Shown here: in pieces, positions 55,966 to 63,835 of the stretch
Position numbering within the stretch: position 1 is the stretch's first letter
Layout: each line of letters opens with the position of its first letter
Origin: Microseira wollei NIES-4236
GTDB lineage: Bacteria; Cyanobacteriota; Cyanobacteriia; Cyanobacteriales; Aerosakkonemataceae
Length of the DNA stretch: 64,000 bases
Direction: 5' to 3'
Assembly (NCBI RefSeq): GCF_020521235.1
Contig: NZ_BLAY01000016.1
Location: 1 to 64,000, forward strand
Notes under the pieces: model-generated
What the model was told of the DNA's origin: nothing
The model's database searches: none
What the model saw: only the letters and a program-made list of their open reading frames with translations
Position numbers and translations under genes: made by a program

Positions 55966-56375
55966 GGAGAAGGAGAATCTCCGCAATTACTCCAAGATCC
56001 AGAGGGTAAAAATATACCTCCATAGCTGCGGACTCGCAAGGGACTCATTAAGTAAACCCAAGCAGTTTCTAAGGGTTCGCCAGATAAGTTAAATGTTTCT
56101 ATAAGTTGTCGATTATACTCGTTATGTTCGGGTGGACGCTCTGGATGGTAATCTTCTAGCCGATCGAGCGCCTGTAGAACTTCTGGGTCAGCAAAAGTCA
56201 GCACACATCCTTGAACTCGTCCATCGCCTGGGGTCATTGCTGGGTAACCAAATGGTAAGGCAAATAAGTGACCTTGGGCGATCGCTTTTTTTTCCTCGAT
56301 TACCTTACCCGCACACAATCGTTGATAATTTATTTCCCCAGGTTTGAGAGTTCCGTATACAAAAACTTTTAACAT
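55962..56375 (-). CDS. Gamma-glutamylcyclotransferase (AIG2/GGCT)-like protein
   Basis: 137 residues. The N-terminal FVYGTLKPGEINYQRL matches the YGTL signature of the GGCT-like fold; GHLFALPFGYPAMTPGDGRVQG and LQALDRLEDYHPE with the catalytic-type Glu follow, then YNRQLIETF and AWVYLM. The family opens gamma-glutamyl amines to pyroglutamate, but substrates vary widely. The gene meets the anti-sigma gene tail to tail with a four-base overlap. Confidence 0.83.
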   Translation of the reverse strand: MLKVFVYGTLKPGEINYQRLCAGKVIEEKKAIAQGHLFALPFGYPAMTPGDGRVQGCVLTFADPEVLQALDRLEDYHPERPPEHNEYNRQLIETFNLSGEPLETAWVYLMSPLRVRSYGGIFLPSGSWSNCGDSPSP

Positions 56376-56686
56376 TTGCTAGCTAGACAATTTCCGCCAT
56401 CTCCAGTAGAATAATAATTACTCATTTCCCTCCCGAATAATTCGTGTTATTGGACGCGCGTTAGCGCTAGGACACGAAGAGAAGACGGGGAAGGGAGTAA
56501 TATATCTGAAGCGGTTGCTATAATCTGGCAAATTGCACAAATTTGCTAACCACCTCAGACAGCTTACCATGTAAGCGTTTGAAATTAATAGAGTTCAGAC
56601 ATTAACTCTGACTTTATTAACAAAAAAAGCAACTGATTCAGATATTTCCCTCTGAATCAGGTTGCGAACGGTATTAAAAAAGCAGA
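56376..56686. other. Intergenic region before the CRISPR-like remnant
   Basis: No gene seen. A TTATTAACAAAAAAAG segment at 56614 recurs at 56723, showing a local duplication that spans the first CRISPR-like repeat. ATTCAGATATTTCCCTCTGAAT at about 56635 is an imperfect hairpin. Confidence 0.55.
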
Positions 56687-56878
56687 GTTGTGGTTGCTTA
56701 TTACCCGTAAGGGGATGGAAACTTATTAACAAAAAAAGTGACCGTTTCAGATATTTCAAATATCCGAATCTGCTTCTAACTCTTCCCCTCACGGGGATGG
56801 AAACTTATAAGGATGACCTAGAGGGGATGGCAGTCCTAGAAGATTTCTATTCAGAATTACCCGTAAGGGGACGCAAAC
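56687..56878. CRISPR. Degenerate CRISPR-like remnant, three repeats
   Basis: Three 36-base units end in ACCCGTAAGGGGATGGAAAC (56722), CCTCACGGGGATGGAAAC (56804) and ACCCGTAAGGGGACGCAAAC (56878). Their 3' halves agree with the stem-and-GAAAC form of known cyanobacterial repeats; the 5' halves have drifted. Spacers would be 46 and 38 bases. No cas gene is in the window, so this is a relic or a fragment of a larger array moved here. Confidence 0.5.
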
Positions 56879-57469
56879 TAGAAAGTAAATTTGAATGCTG
56901 TGTAAAGTATTGTATGAATTAGGGCTTACGCAAATTTTCTATATGTAGGGTGCGTTAGCCATGAGAGTAAGGCACCATTACACTATATTTAGTGTTGTTG
57001 CGTAATTCCTATGAATGATGACTGAGCGATCGCCAGCATAGTTATCGGGTGAGCATTCCGCGTTACCAGACTCGGCCTTAAGGAAGAGAGGCGCTTAGCT
57101 TCATCCCTGTAAATCGGAAATTTACATAATACAATAAGTAGTATAAGATCGATATGCCGACCGCAGGCTGAGCGAGTTCAGCGCACGCACTCGCGGAAAG
57201 CGAACGCATACAGCGTGCGGAGCAATATCGCACATAGCGAAGCGATCCGCCCCACATTCTCAAACCTGAGATATGTAAAAATACTGAAGCAGACGCGATT
57301 ATCGCCAAACCAATAGGAGGAGGTAGACTTGCATAACGAATTTCTTTCCTAAACTTATCTAAACTTGGCTATTTTAGGTAAGTTTCAAAGCTCCAAAGCG
57401 GCAAAAATTGACTGGTGCTGGATCCCAGTTATACTTGTTGGTATAGTACGGCTGGCAAAGTCTGCACTC
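56879..57469. other. Intergenic region, no gene seen
   Basis: An AGGGCTTACGCAAATTTTC arm at 56932 is answered by TTGCGTAATTCCTAT at about 56998, an old copy of the ACTTACGCA palindrome. AGTGCGCTCGC-like words near 57165-57245 (GCACGCACTCGCGGAAAGCG) follow. Nothing else is recognised. Confidence 0.5.
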
Positions 57470-57535
57470 AACGCCTGTGGACAAGAAGGAGCCGACTCCC
57501 AAGGTTGAAGCAGGAAGCAGACCCTCCAAAAACTG
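57470..57535 (+). ncRNA. Orphan omega-RNA-like scaffold upstream of the TnpB unit
   Basis: CTCAACGCCTGTGGACAAGA, then GGTTGAAGCAGGAAGCAGACC (57504-57524, given in parts), resembles the segment at 58978-59040 at the TnpB gene's 3' end. It looks like the right end of a second related element whose body is gone. Confidence 0.5.
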
Positions 57536-57621
57536 TTTCTGGTTGAATGGTGAACTTTAAGCAAGTTTAGCCAAGTTCTGTGAAGCAGCGATTTAATTCA
57601 TGATTAACAGGACATTTCCGG

Positions 57622-57780
57622 TCATTGGCACTTATCTGGACTCTTCTTAGTTTTTCGTTTTAAGGAACGAATGAACTCACGAATCACATCGGACTGAGTT
57701 CGCTCTACTGCCTGACAATAGTCGTCTAAAATCTGGCGCTCCTCTTCTGTAATCCTGACGTTTAGATTGTATTTGCCCAT
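57622..57780 (-). CDS. Ribbon-helix-helix (CopG/Arc-type) small protein
   Basis: 52 residues: MGKYNLNVRITEEERQILDD, YCQAVERTQSDVIREFIRSL and a basic tail. The first strand (YNLNVRIT) and the ERQILDDYCQ and QSDVIREFIRSL helices make a ribbon-helix-helix DNA-binding fold. The gene is divergent from tnpB, with 55 bases between starts, and a palindrome sits in that gap. Small RHH genes next to TnpB elements are common and are thought to control their expression; that role is inferred. Confidence 0.72.
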   Translation of the reverse strand: MGKYNLNVRITEEERQILDDYCQAVERTQSDVIREFIRSLKRKTKKSPDKCQ

Positions 57781-57783
57781 AGA

Positions 57784-57806
57784 CTTGTAACGATAATTGC
57801 GTTACA
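57784..57806. promoter_or_regulatory. Palindromic operator candidate between the RHH gene and tnpB
   Basis: TGTAACG and CGTTACA are exact inverted repeats around a seven-base spacer. The place, between two divergent starts, is right for a site bound by the ribbon-helix-helix protein to control both genes. Confidence 0.5.
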
Positions 57807-57835
57807 CTGATGATAGTGGATTAAAGGTGAATCTT

Positions 57836-59074
57836 GTGTTTGCAGTAAAACGTCAACTCAAATTGAATCAACGAGAGATGACGCGAATGGCGCAACATAC
57901 AGGATTCTCTCGATTAGTCTATAATTATGGGTTATCCCTGTTTTGGCAGTCGGTTGATGCTGGACCCAAAGCCTCTGACAGCAAGAGAATACAAGCCATC
58001 AAGAAGATTTTTACCAATGTCGTCAAGAAACAACCCGAAAACGCTTGGATGAATCAACTCTCATCCAAGGTGTATCAATCAGCGTTTCAAAACTTGCAGA
58101 GGGCGTTCAAATGGTGGCGTGAAGGACTGTCAGAATGCCCCACTTATAAACGGAAGAAAGATAAACAATCTTTTACGGTTTATGACGGGAATGGCAAATG
58201 CTTGGTCGAAGCAGGAAAAACCATCAAGATTCCCACAATAGGAACAATTCGCTTGCAAGAAGCCCTGAATGAAAGCTATATGAGTCAGACCTTCACTCTT
58301 AGTCGTGAAGCTGGCAAATGGTATGTGTCATTCTCGGTAGATGCAGAGCAAATTCGTCCGATTCAGCATGAAGTGACCCAACGGGTGGGGATTGATTTGG
58401 GTGTGAAGACGTTTGCAACTCTCAGTGATGGAACCAAGTTGGAAGCTCCAAAACCTCTGAAAAAAGCGATAACCAAGCTCAAGCAACTTCAGTACCGTAA
58501 CCGTAACAAAGAATTCGGTAACAGAAGGACTGGAATTCGGGCTTCTAACAACGCCAAGAAGTATTTCCAACGATTGGCACGGTTGCATAAACGAGTTGCA
58601 GATCAACGCCTTGACTTTTTGAATAAGACGACTACGGACATTTGCCGCCAGTATGCTCGCATTCGCATTGAAGACTTGAATGTGTCAGGGATGATTGCCA
58701 ATCGCAAGCTAGCATCGGCAATTAGCGATTTAGGATTCTATGAGTTTCGTCGCCAATTGGAGTACAAGGCTCCCAGTTTTGGTTCTCAATTGGAGATTGT
58801 ATCGCGTTGGTATCCCTCCTCAAAAAAATGTCGTCAGTGCGGACACCTGCATGAAGGATTGAAGTTAAATGACAGAGTGTTTCACTGTCGAGCTTGTGGA
58901 CACATGGAAGACCGGGATCTTCATGCTGCGATTAACTTAGCAAATGCCCCTGATGAAAAGTGCAGTAGGGTTGGCTCAACCCGATTTCAAGCCTGTGGAC
59001 TCCAGAAGTGCCGTCACCTCTGGTTGAAGCAGGAAGTAAACCTCAATGTCCGGATATGTTCGGTGTTGTATTAG
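57836..59074 (+). CDS. tnpB: Full-length TnpB RNA-guided nuclease (IS605/IS1341 type)
   Basis: 412 residues from GTG at 57836, preceded by AAAGGTG; GTG at 57827 is an alternative. The RuvC triad is intact: Asp in [11 protein letters not shown], Glu in [11 protein letters not shown] and Asp in [11 protein letters not shown], with a zinc finger (CRQCG, CRACG) in the right place. The N-terminal helix-turn-helix region ([20 protein letters not shown]) is normal for the family. No tnpA accompanies it, so it is an IS1341-like unit that needs another transposase to move. The 3' coding end overlaps the scaffold-like segment (58970-59045), the usual source of the guide RNA. It ends 20 bases before the leuS start. 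Confidence 0.87.
   Translation: MFAVKRQLKLNQREMTRMAQHTGFSRLVYNYGLSLFWQSVDAGPKASDSKRIQAIKKIFTNVVKKQPENAWMNQLSSKVYQSAFQNLQRAFKWWREGLSECPTYKRKKDKQSFTVYDGNGKCLVEAGKTIKIPTIGTIRLQEALNESYMSQTFTLSREAGKWYVSFSVDAEQIRPIQHEVTQRVGIDLGVKTFATLSDGTKLEAPKPLKKAITKLKQLQYRNRNKEFGNRRTGIRASNNAKKYFQRLARLHKRVADQRLDFLNKTTTDICRQYARIRIEDLNVSGMIANRKLASAISDLGFYEFRRQLEYKAPSFGSQLEIVSRWYPSSKKCRQCGHLHEGLKLNDRVFHCRACGHMEDRDLHAAINLANAPDEKCSRVGSTRFQACGLQKCRHLWLKQEVNLNVRICSVLY
58970..59050 (+). ncRNA. Omega-RNA scaffold candidate at the tnpB 3' end
   Basis: TTGGCTCAACCCGATTTCAA, GCCTGTGGACTCCAGAAGTG, CCGTCACCTCTGGTTGAAGC and AGGAAGTAAACC form a GC-rich block with stems that overlap the last TnpB codons. The guide part would follow at about 59040-59060 and would lie within the leuS leader. 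The same block occurs at 57470-57535. Confidence 0.5.
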
Positions 59075-59094
59075 TTTTATGGAGCAGTATAGCC

Positions 59095-61665
59095 GTGGAG
59101 TCCCGTTACAACCCTGCCGAGATAGAGGCGCATTGGCAAAAAACTTGGGCCCAACAAAGTATAGATCAGACCCCAAAAGAGAGCGACAAGCCCAAATTCT
59201 ATGCGCTGTCGATGTTCCCCTATCCATCGGGAAACCTGCACATGGGACATGTCCGCAACTACACGATTACGGATGTAATAGCGAGGGTGAAGCGGATGCA
59301 GGGATATCGGGTACTTCACCCGATGGGATGGGATGCGTTTGGACTTCCCGCCGAAAACGCCGCGATTGAGAGGGGAATACACCCGGCGAAGTGGACATAT
59401 AGCAATATTGACCAGATGCGATCGCAGTTGCAACAATTAGGTCTTTCCTACGATTGGAACAAGGAAGTTGCTACCTGTTCTCCCGATTATTACAAGTGGA
59501 CGCAGTGGATATTTTTGCAATTCCTCCAAGCAGGATTAGCTTATCAAAAAGAAGCCGCCGTTAATTGGGACCCCATCGACCAAACCGTATTAGCAAACGA
59601 ACAAGTCGATAGCGAAGGTCGTTCTTGGCGGTCTGGTGCAATAGTTGAGCGTAAATTGCTCAAACAATGGTTCTTCAAAATTACCGAATATGCCGAAGAA
59701 TTGCTCAACGATTTGGATAAGTTGACAGGTTGGCCCGAACGAGTAAAGTTAATGCAGGCTAACTGGATCGGAAAATCTGTCGGCGCATATTTGGAATTTC
59801 CGATTGTGGGAATGGATGAAAAAATTGCCGTATTTACCACCCGTCCCGATACGGTTTATGGCGTTACCTACGTGGTACTCGCGCCAGAACATCCTTTGAC
59901 GCCAAAAGTTACCGCATCCGAACAAAAAGCAGCGGTTGAAGACTTTATCAAAGAAGTATCCAACCAAAGTGAATTAGAACGGACGGCGGAAGATAAACCC
60001 AAACGCGGAATTCCCACAGGTGGAAAGGCAATTAATCCGTTTACTGGGGAAGAAGTGCCGATTTGGATTGCCGATTATGTCTTGTACGAATATGGTACGG
60101 GTGCGGTGATGGGTGTACCCGCACACGACGCGCGGGATTTCAAATTTGCTCAGGAAAAGCAATTGCCAATTCAAGTGGTAATTTATCCCCCAGATGCAGG
60201 CGGGACGCCTACACCACAAGAGTTGAAAGAGGCATATACAGAACCGGGAATTATGATTAATTCCGGTGAGTTTGATGGCATGAATTCGACTGAAGGAAAA
60301 CAGGCGATTATTGAATATGCCGAAAAGCAAGGATATGGCAAAGCGCGCATCCAATATCGCTTGAGAGATTGGTTGATTTCTCGTCAGCGGTATTGGGGTG
60401 CGCCAATACCTGTGATTCACTGTCCCAATTGCGGTATAGTGCCAGTACCGGAAGCAGATTTGCCAGTTGTATTGCCGGAAAATGTTGAATTTAGCGGTCG
60501 CGGTGCATCGCCGTTGGCTAAGTTGGAAGATTGGATAAATGTGCCTTGTCCAACTTGCGGCACGCCTGGGAAACGAGAAACCGATACGATGGATACGTTT
60601 ATCGATTCATCGTGGTATTTCTTGCGCTATCCGGATGCGAAGAATGAGCAGCAGGTGTTTGATTCTGCTAAAACAAATGATTGGATGCCTGTGGATCAAT
60701 ATGTAGGTGGAATCGAACATGCAATTTTGCACTTACTTTACTCTCGATTCTTTACCAAAGTATTGCGAGACAGAAATCTCATCAACTTCGATGAACCTTT
60801 CTCCCGTCTCTTAACGCAAGGGATGGTACAAGGGAAAACATACAAAAACCGTCGCACCGGGAAATACGTCATTCCCACGCAAGTTGCAGAACCCACAAAT
60901 CCTATAGACCCCGAAACTGGAGATAGTTTGGAAGTGGTGTACGAAAAAATGTCCAAATCCAAATATAACGGGGTTGCACCGGGGGATGTAATTGGCAAAT
61001 ACGGTGCAGATACGGCGCGGATGTTCATCCTCTTTAAAGCACCCCCGGAAAAAGATTTGGAATGGGATGATGCGGATGTTGAAGGACAATTTCGCTTCTT
61101 AAATCGCGTCTGGCGTTTAGTAACAGATTTCGCTTCCCGCGAGTCGTCAGTCGTCAGCGGTCAAGCACAATTGACCAAAGATGAAAAAGACTTGCGCCGT
61201 GCAATTCATAGCGCAATTAAAGCGGTGACAGAAGATTTAGAGGGTGAATATCAATTCAATACTGCTGTATCGGAATTGATGAAATTGAGCAACGCCATCA
61301 CCGACGCAACTTGCAAAGATTCGCCAGTTTATGTAGAAGGCATCAACACTTTGGTTATCATGTTGTCGCCTTTTGCGCCTCATATTGCTGAGGAATTATG
61401 GCGAATAATTGGCAATACTGAATCGGTTCACAAACAACCTTGGCCTCAATGGGATGAATCTGCCTTGGTTGTGGATGAAATTACGTTGGTGATTCAAATT
61501 AACGGCAAAACTCGCGGTACGATTCAAGCGCCAGCAAGTTTGGATAAAGAAGCGTTGGAAAAATACGCGCGCGAATCCGAACCCGCGCAGCGCAATCTTG
61601 AGGGTAAAACAGTTAAAAAAGCGATTGTTGTACCGGGGAAATTGGTGAATTTTGTTGTTGGCTAA
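59095..61665 (+). CDS. leuS: Leucyl-tRNA synthetase
   Basis: 856 residues from GTG at 59095 ([20 protein letters not shown]), full length for a bacterial LeuRS. Class I signatures are present: HMGH in [12 protein letters not shown] and KMSKS in [12 protein letters not shown]. The editing domain shows [11 protein letters not shown]. The protein charges tRNA-Leu with leucine in the cytoplasm. The frame is open further up to 59008 but that part runs through the TnpB 3' end, so the GTG preceded by GGAGCAG is preferred. The TnpB unit has landed almost at its start codon, so the native promoter may be pushed away or replaced. Confidence 0.9.
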   Translation: MESRYNPAEIEAHWQKTWAQQSIDQTPKESDKPKFYALSMFPYPSGNLHMGHVRNYTITDVIARVKRMQGYRVLHPMGWDAFGLPAENAAIERGIHPAKWTYSNIDQMRSQLQQLGLSYDWNKEVATCSPDYYKWTQWIFLQFLQAGLAYQKEAAVNWDPIDQTVLANEQVDSEGRSWRSGAIVERKLLKQWFFKITEYAEELLNDLDKLTGWPERVKLMQANWIGKSVGAYLEFPIVGMDEKIAVFTTRPDTVYGVTYVVLAPEHPLTPKVTASEQKAAVEDFIKEVSNQSELERTAEDKPKRGIPTGGKAINPFTGEEVPIWIADYVLYEYGTGAVMGVPAHDARDFKFAQEKQLPIQVVIYPPDAGGTPTPQELKEAYTEPGIMINSGEFDGMNSTEGKQAIIEYAEKQGYGKARIQYRLRDWLISRQRYWGAPIPVIHCPNCGIVPVPEADLPVVLPENVEFSGRGASPLAKLEDWINVPCPTCGTPGKRETDTMDTFIDSSWYFLRYPDAKNEQQVFDSAKTNDWMPVDQYVGGIEHAILHLLYSRFFTKVLRDRNLINFDEPFSRLLTQGMVQGKTYKNRRTGKYVIPTQVAEPTNPIDPETGDSLEVVYEKMSKSKYNGVAPGDVIGKYGADTARMFILFKAPPEKDLEWDDADVEGQFRFLNRVWRLVTDFASRESSVVSGQAQLTKDEKDLRRAIHSAIKAVTEDLEGEYQFNTAVSELMKLSNAITDATCKDSPVYVEGINTLVIMLSPFAPHIAEELWRIIGNTESVHKQPWPQWDESALVVDEITLVIQINGKTRGTIQAPASLDKEALEKYARESEPAQRNLEGKTVKKAIVVPGKLVNFVVG

Positions 61666-61677
61666 TTGCTAATTGCT

Positions 61678-61720
61678 AATGGCTAATAGCTAATTTTAGA
61701 AAGGCTATTAGCCATTTTTT
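61678..61720 (+). terminator. leuS terminator built from heptad repeats
   Basis: AATGGCTAATAGC (61678-61690) pairs with GCTATTAGCCATT (61704-61716) and a run of six T follows. The arms are heptad repeat units, and the leuS TAA stop itself is part of a GCTAATT heptad. Confidence 0.7.
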
Positions 61721-61744
61721 ATTAAATAGAGGTGAAGAACAATA

Positions 61745-61826
61745 ATTAACTTACAAAGTAAAATTCCTACAGATAGCTGGGTAAAAGCAAATTGGGAAGA
61801 ATATATTCAGATAGTTGAAAATGACA
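61745..61826 (+). pseudogene. Fragment of a Uma2-type (DUF820) nuclease-fold gene
   Basis: A frame of 27 codons reads INLQSKIPTDSWVKANWEEY then IQIVENDM, like the start of Uma2 family proteins. No start codon is left (ATA stands at the expected place after AGGTGAAG) and a palindromic repeat cuts it off. Called from a short match, so uncertain. Confidence 0.45.
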
Positions 61827-61863
61827 TGAGAAACCGGGTTTATTTAAGAAACCCGGTTTCTCA
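61827..61863. repeat. AGAAACCCGGTTTCT palindrome
   Basis: GAGAAACCGGGTTTATTTAA and GAAACCCGGTTTCTC form a nearly perfect stem-loop. The same arms serve as terminators at 14766 and 28442. Confidence 0.75.
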
Positions 61864-62054
61864 CCGTTAGCGAAGCGATTCGCGCAGCGCGTCTTCTCGA
61901 AGAGTAGGACGCGAAGGAAGAGGGGAGGGGAGCGATATGCACACCCTTAGCGAAGCTCTCGCACTCTGCAAGAGAATTTGAGTTCAGACAAGCGATCGCG
62001 GTACCTGCTACGCACAGAGAGCGCTCTTGAGCCAATCCCAAAACCGAGTAGCTA

Positions 62055-62172
62055 CAGCAGATTGCAAGCTCGTCTAGGTACAGCCTTTTGGCTTCGTTTG
62101 TCTAGCGGCAGCAAAAATGGCAGCCGCTAGACAAACTTGCGGTGTACCTCATGCGCCTGCAAACCGCTATAA
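62055..62172. repeat. Palindromic element related to 14806-14924
   Basis: TACAGCAGATTGCAAGCTCG is answered by GCGCCTGCAAACCGCTATA; GTTTGTCTAGCGGCAGC is mirrored after ATTTTTG by GGCAGCCGCTAGACAAAC. Outer and inner arms correspond to those at 14806-14924, though the inner sequence is different. Confidence 0.7.
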
Positions 62173-62236
62173 TGGTGGCGATCGCGCTCTTGACTCATCC
62201 GGTTTTACACTCACCAGTGCAAAGCCTGCAGCGTGC

Positions 62237-62398
62237 TATTAACGCAAGTTGCTAGTTATAAACAAGCGCGTTGCTAATGGCTAATTGCTAATTGCTAATA
62301 TAGGATTTTTACTGACATTAGCCATTAGCCTCGTTCCCAGGCTCCTGCCTGGGAACGCCATTAGCCGCTCCCAGAGAGATAACTAGCAACTTGAGTTA
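62237..62398. mobile_element. AAGTTGCTAGTTAT-ended palindromic element, copy 4
   Basis: Starts TTAACGCAAGTTGCTAGTTA and ends GATAACTAGCAACTTGAGTT. The end lies directly against the stop codon of the minus-strand gene that follows (TTA at 62399). Nearly identical to copy 5. Confidence 0.8.
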
Positions 62399-62917
62399 TT
62401 ACCAGGAGAAGATCGTGATATTAAAGCTCTTGCAGCCGCCAAAGACTACGCAAGCTTTGCCTGACAACGTAATTTTCTTCTGAGCCAGCTTCAAACATAC
62501 AGCTAAATCAAACTTGGCAACACCGGCGCTTCCTTTGAATGAAATACATGGTTTCGCTGGACTGATCTCACCTGATAAGACTGTAGCGCCAAAAACCTTG
62601 AGAGCGACGAAAGCTTTTGGCACGCTGACATTGACGTCATAGCACAGCTGAATAGGACCAATTAATGAAAGACATCCAGCCACATCTACAGCAGCGGCTG
62701 CTTCGGCTTCATGAACCTCCATGTCCATCGCCATTTCCATCGGCGATTGCCCCAATTGCGCTCCAGCCACATCTACAGCAGCGGCTGCTTCGGCTTCATG
62801 AACCTCCATGTCCATCGCCATTTCCATCGGCGATTGCCCCAATTGCGCTAATTGCGCTAATTCAACCTCGTACTGGATTTCGGGAAGAATGTCTTCTTTG
62901 TAGGTAGTAATAGTCAT
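62399..62917 (-). CDS. Small precursor-like protein with duplicated leader segment
   Basis: 172 residues, not recognised. An N-terminal part is followed by two perfect copies of a 29-residue acidic unit (residues 24-52 and 53-81, from AQLGQSPMEMAMDMEV to AAAAVDVAG). The part from residue 82 (91 residues) has six Cys (CLSLIG, QLC, KPC, AVC, KAC, GGC) and beta-rich hydrophobic stretches, unlike the leader, which has none. Leader-plus-Cys-rich core, with cleavage possible after VDVAG, recalls secreted peptide or RiPP precursors, but the core is long and no modifying enzyme is in view. TTTGGAGAAAAGACA gives a strong ribosome-binding site before the ATG. The stop codon lies at the edge of a palindromic element. 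Confidence 0.65.
   Translation of the reverse strand: MTITTYKEDILPEIQYEVELAQLAQLGQSPMEMAMDMEVHEAEAAAAVDVAGAQLGQSPMEMAMDMEVHEAEAAAAVDVAGCLSLIGPIQLCYDVNVSVPKAFVALKVFGATVLSGEISPAKPCISFKGSAGVAKFDLAVCLKLAQKKITLSGKACVVFGGCKSFNITIFSW
62676..62849 (-). repeat. 87-bp perfect tandem duplication within the precursor gene
   Basis: The block starting CCAGCCACATCTACAGC at 62676 is repeated from 62763 with no visible change, so it is recent. It is an exact multiple of three, so the frame is kept. Confidence 0.85.
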
Positions 62918-63580
62918 TGTCTTTTCTCCAAATCTAAGGTTTGTTAATGTGCTTGCTGCACATGTCTTATAGTTTGTCTCTTCACCCTTGGTCTAAACCA
63001 CCGAAGTTTAGTAACTTAAGAACGAACTTAATAATTTATCTTCAAGCAATTAACCATCAGTATTTCAGCCAATAAAAACTTGAGGGAGGACGCGGGATAA
63101 GTTTGCTTAAAATCGGAAAAATTCCTCAGGGTCGGCAACCAAAGAATTGGGAATAAAAAAATCATCAATATTTGGGATCGCATCCGGAATCAAAGATATT
63201 GCTTGTGAATATAATAGGATAGGTAAAAATAATCAGCGGCGGCATCTGCAAAACGACCTTCAGCTTATCAGTTTTGTTGAAGTGGGTTTAATATCAAAAA
63301 CCCCCAGAGCAGGTATTATCCGCCCCTACAGCTCACCGCTCCGGGTTGAGCTGAAAAATCCTTGGGAAAGAAAACTAGAGATATAGGCAGAAACTCGATT
63401 TCTAGGATCGTCATGGGTAAGTCATATCTGTTTCTACTTAAGGTTGATTGTAGCTCAGAGATCGATAACGCAAATCCACTTGAGATTTATGGCAAAAAAT
63501 ACCGATAATGGGTGAAGCGAGCGCTATAAAAATTTTGTTTAGCTGTAATTAGGCTTATACGCTTGGCCTCTAAAGATATC
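62918..63580. other. Intergenic region, no gene seen
   Basis: The upstream region of the precursor gene. A TTGGGATCGCATCCGG stretch and a TCTAGGATCGTCATGGGTAA segment (the end of an ACTTACGCA-type repeat, about 63401-63424) occur. The open frame at 63147-63386 has no family look or ribosome-binding site. Confidence 0.5.
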
Positions 63581-63742
63581 TACTAACGTAAGTTGCTAGT
63601 TATAAACTTTGGCGTTGCTAATTGCTAATTGCTAATTGCTAATATAGGATTTTTACTGACATTAGCCATTAGCCTCGTTCCCAGGCTCCTGCCTGGGAAC
63701 GCCATTAGCCGCTCCCAGAGAGATAACTAGCAACTTGAAGTA
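63581..63742. mobile_element. AAGTTGCTAGTTAT-ended palindromic element, copy 5
   Basis: Starts CTAACGTAAGTTGCTAGTTA and ends GATAACTAGCAACTTGAAGT. The sequence between, including CTCGTTCCCAGGCTCCTGCC, is almost the same as copy 4, 1.3 kb away. Confidence 0.8.
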
Positions 63743-63835
63743 GTCTATGGAGTCGGGCGTGCATATGTCCTACACATTATAGGCAGCTAATTTTCCCTGT
63801 TTGGCAAATATATTTACTAAACTGAGATACTTTTG

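Noticed and set aside
63147-63386. Open frame of 79 codons near the right end
   Set aside because: No ribosome-binding site, no family features and composition like the repeats around it.
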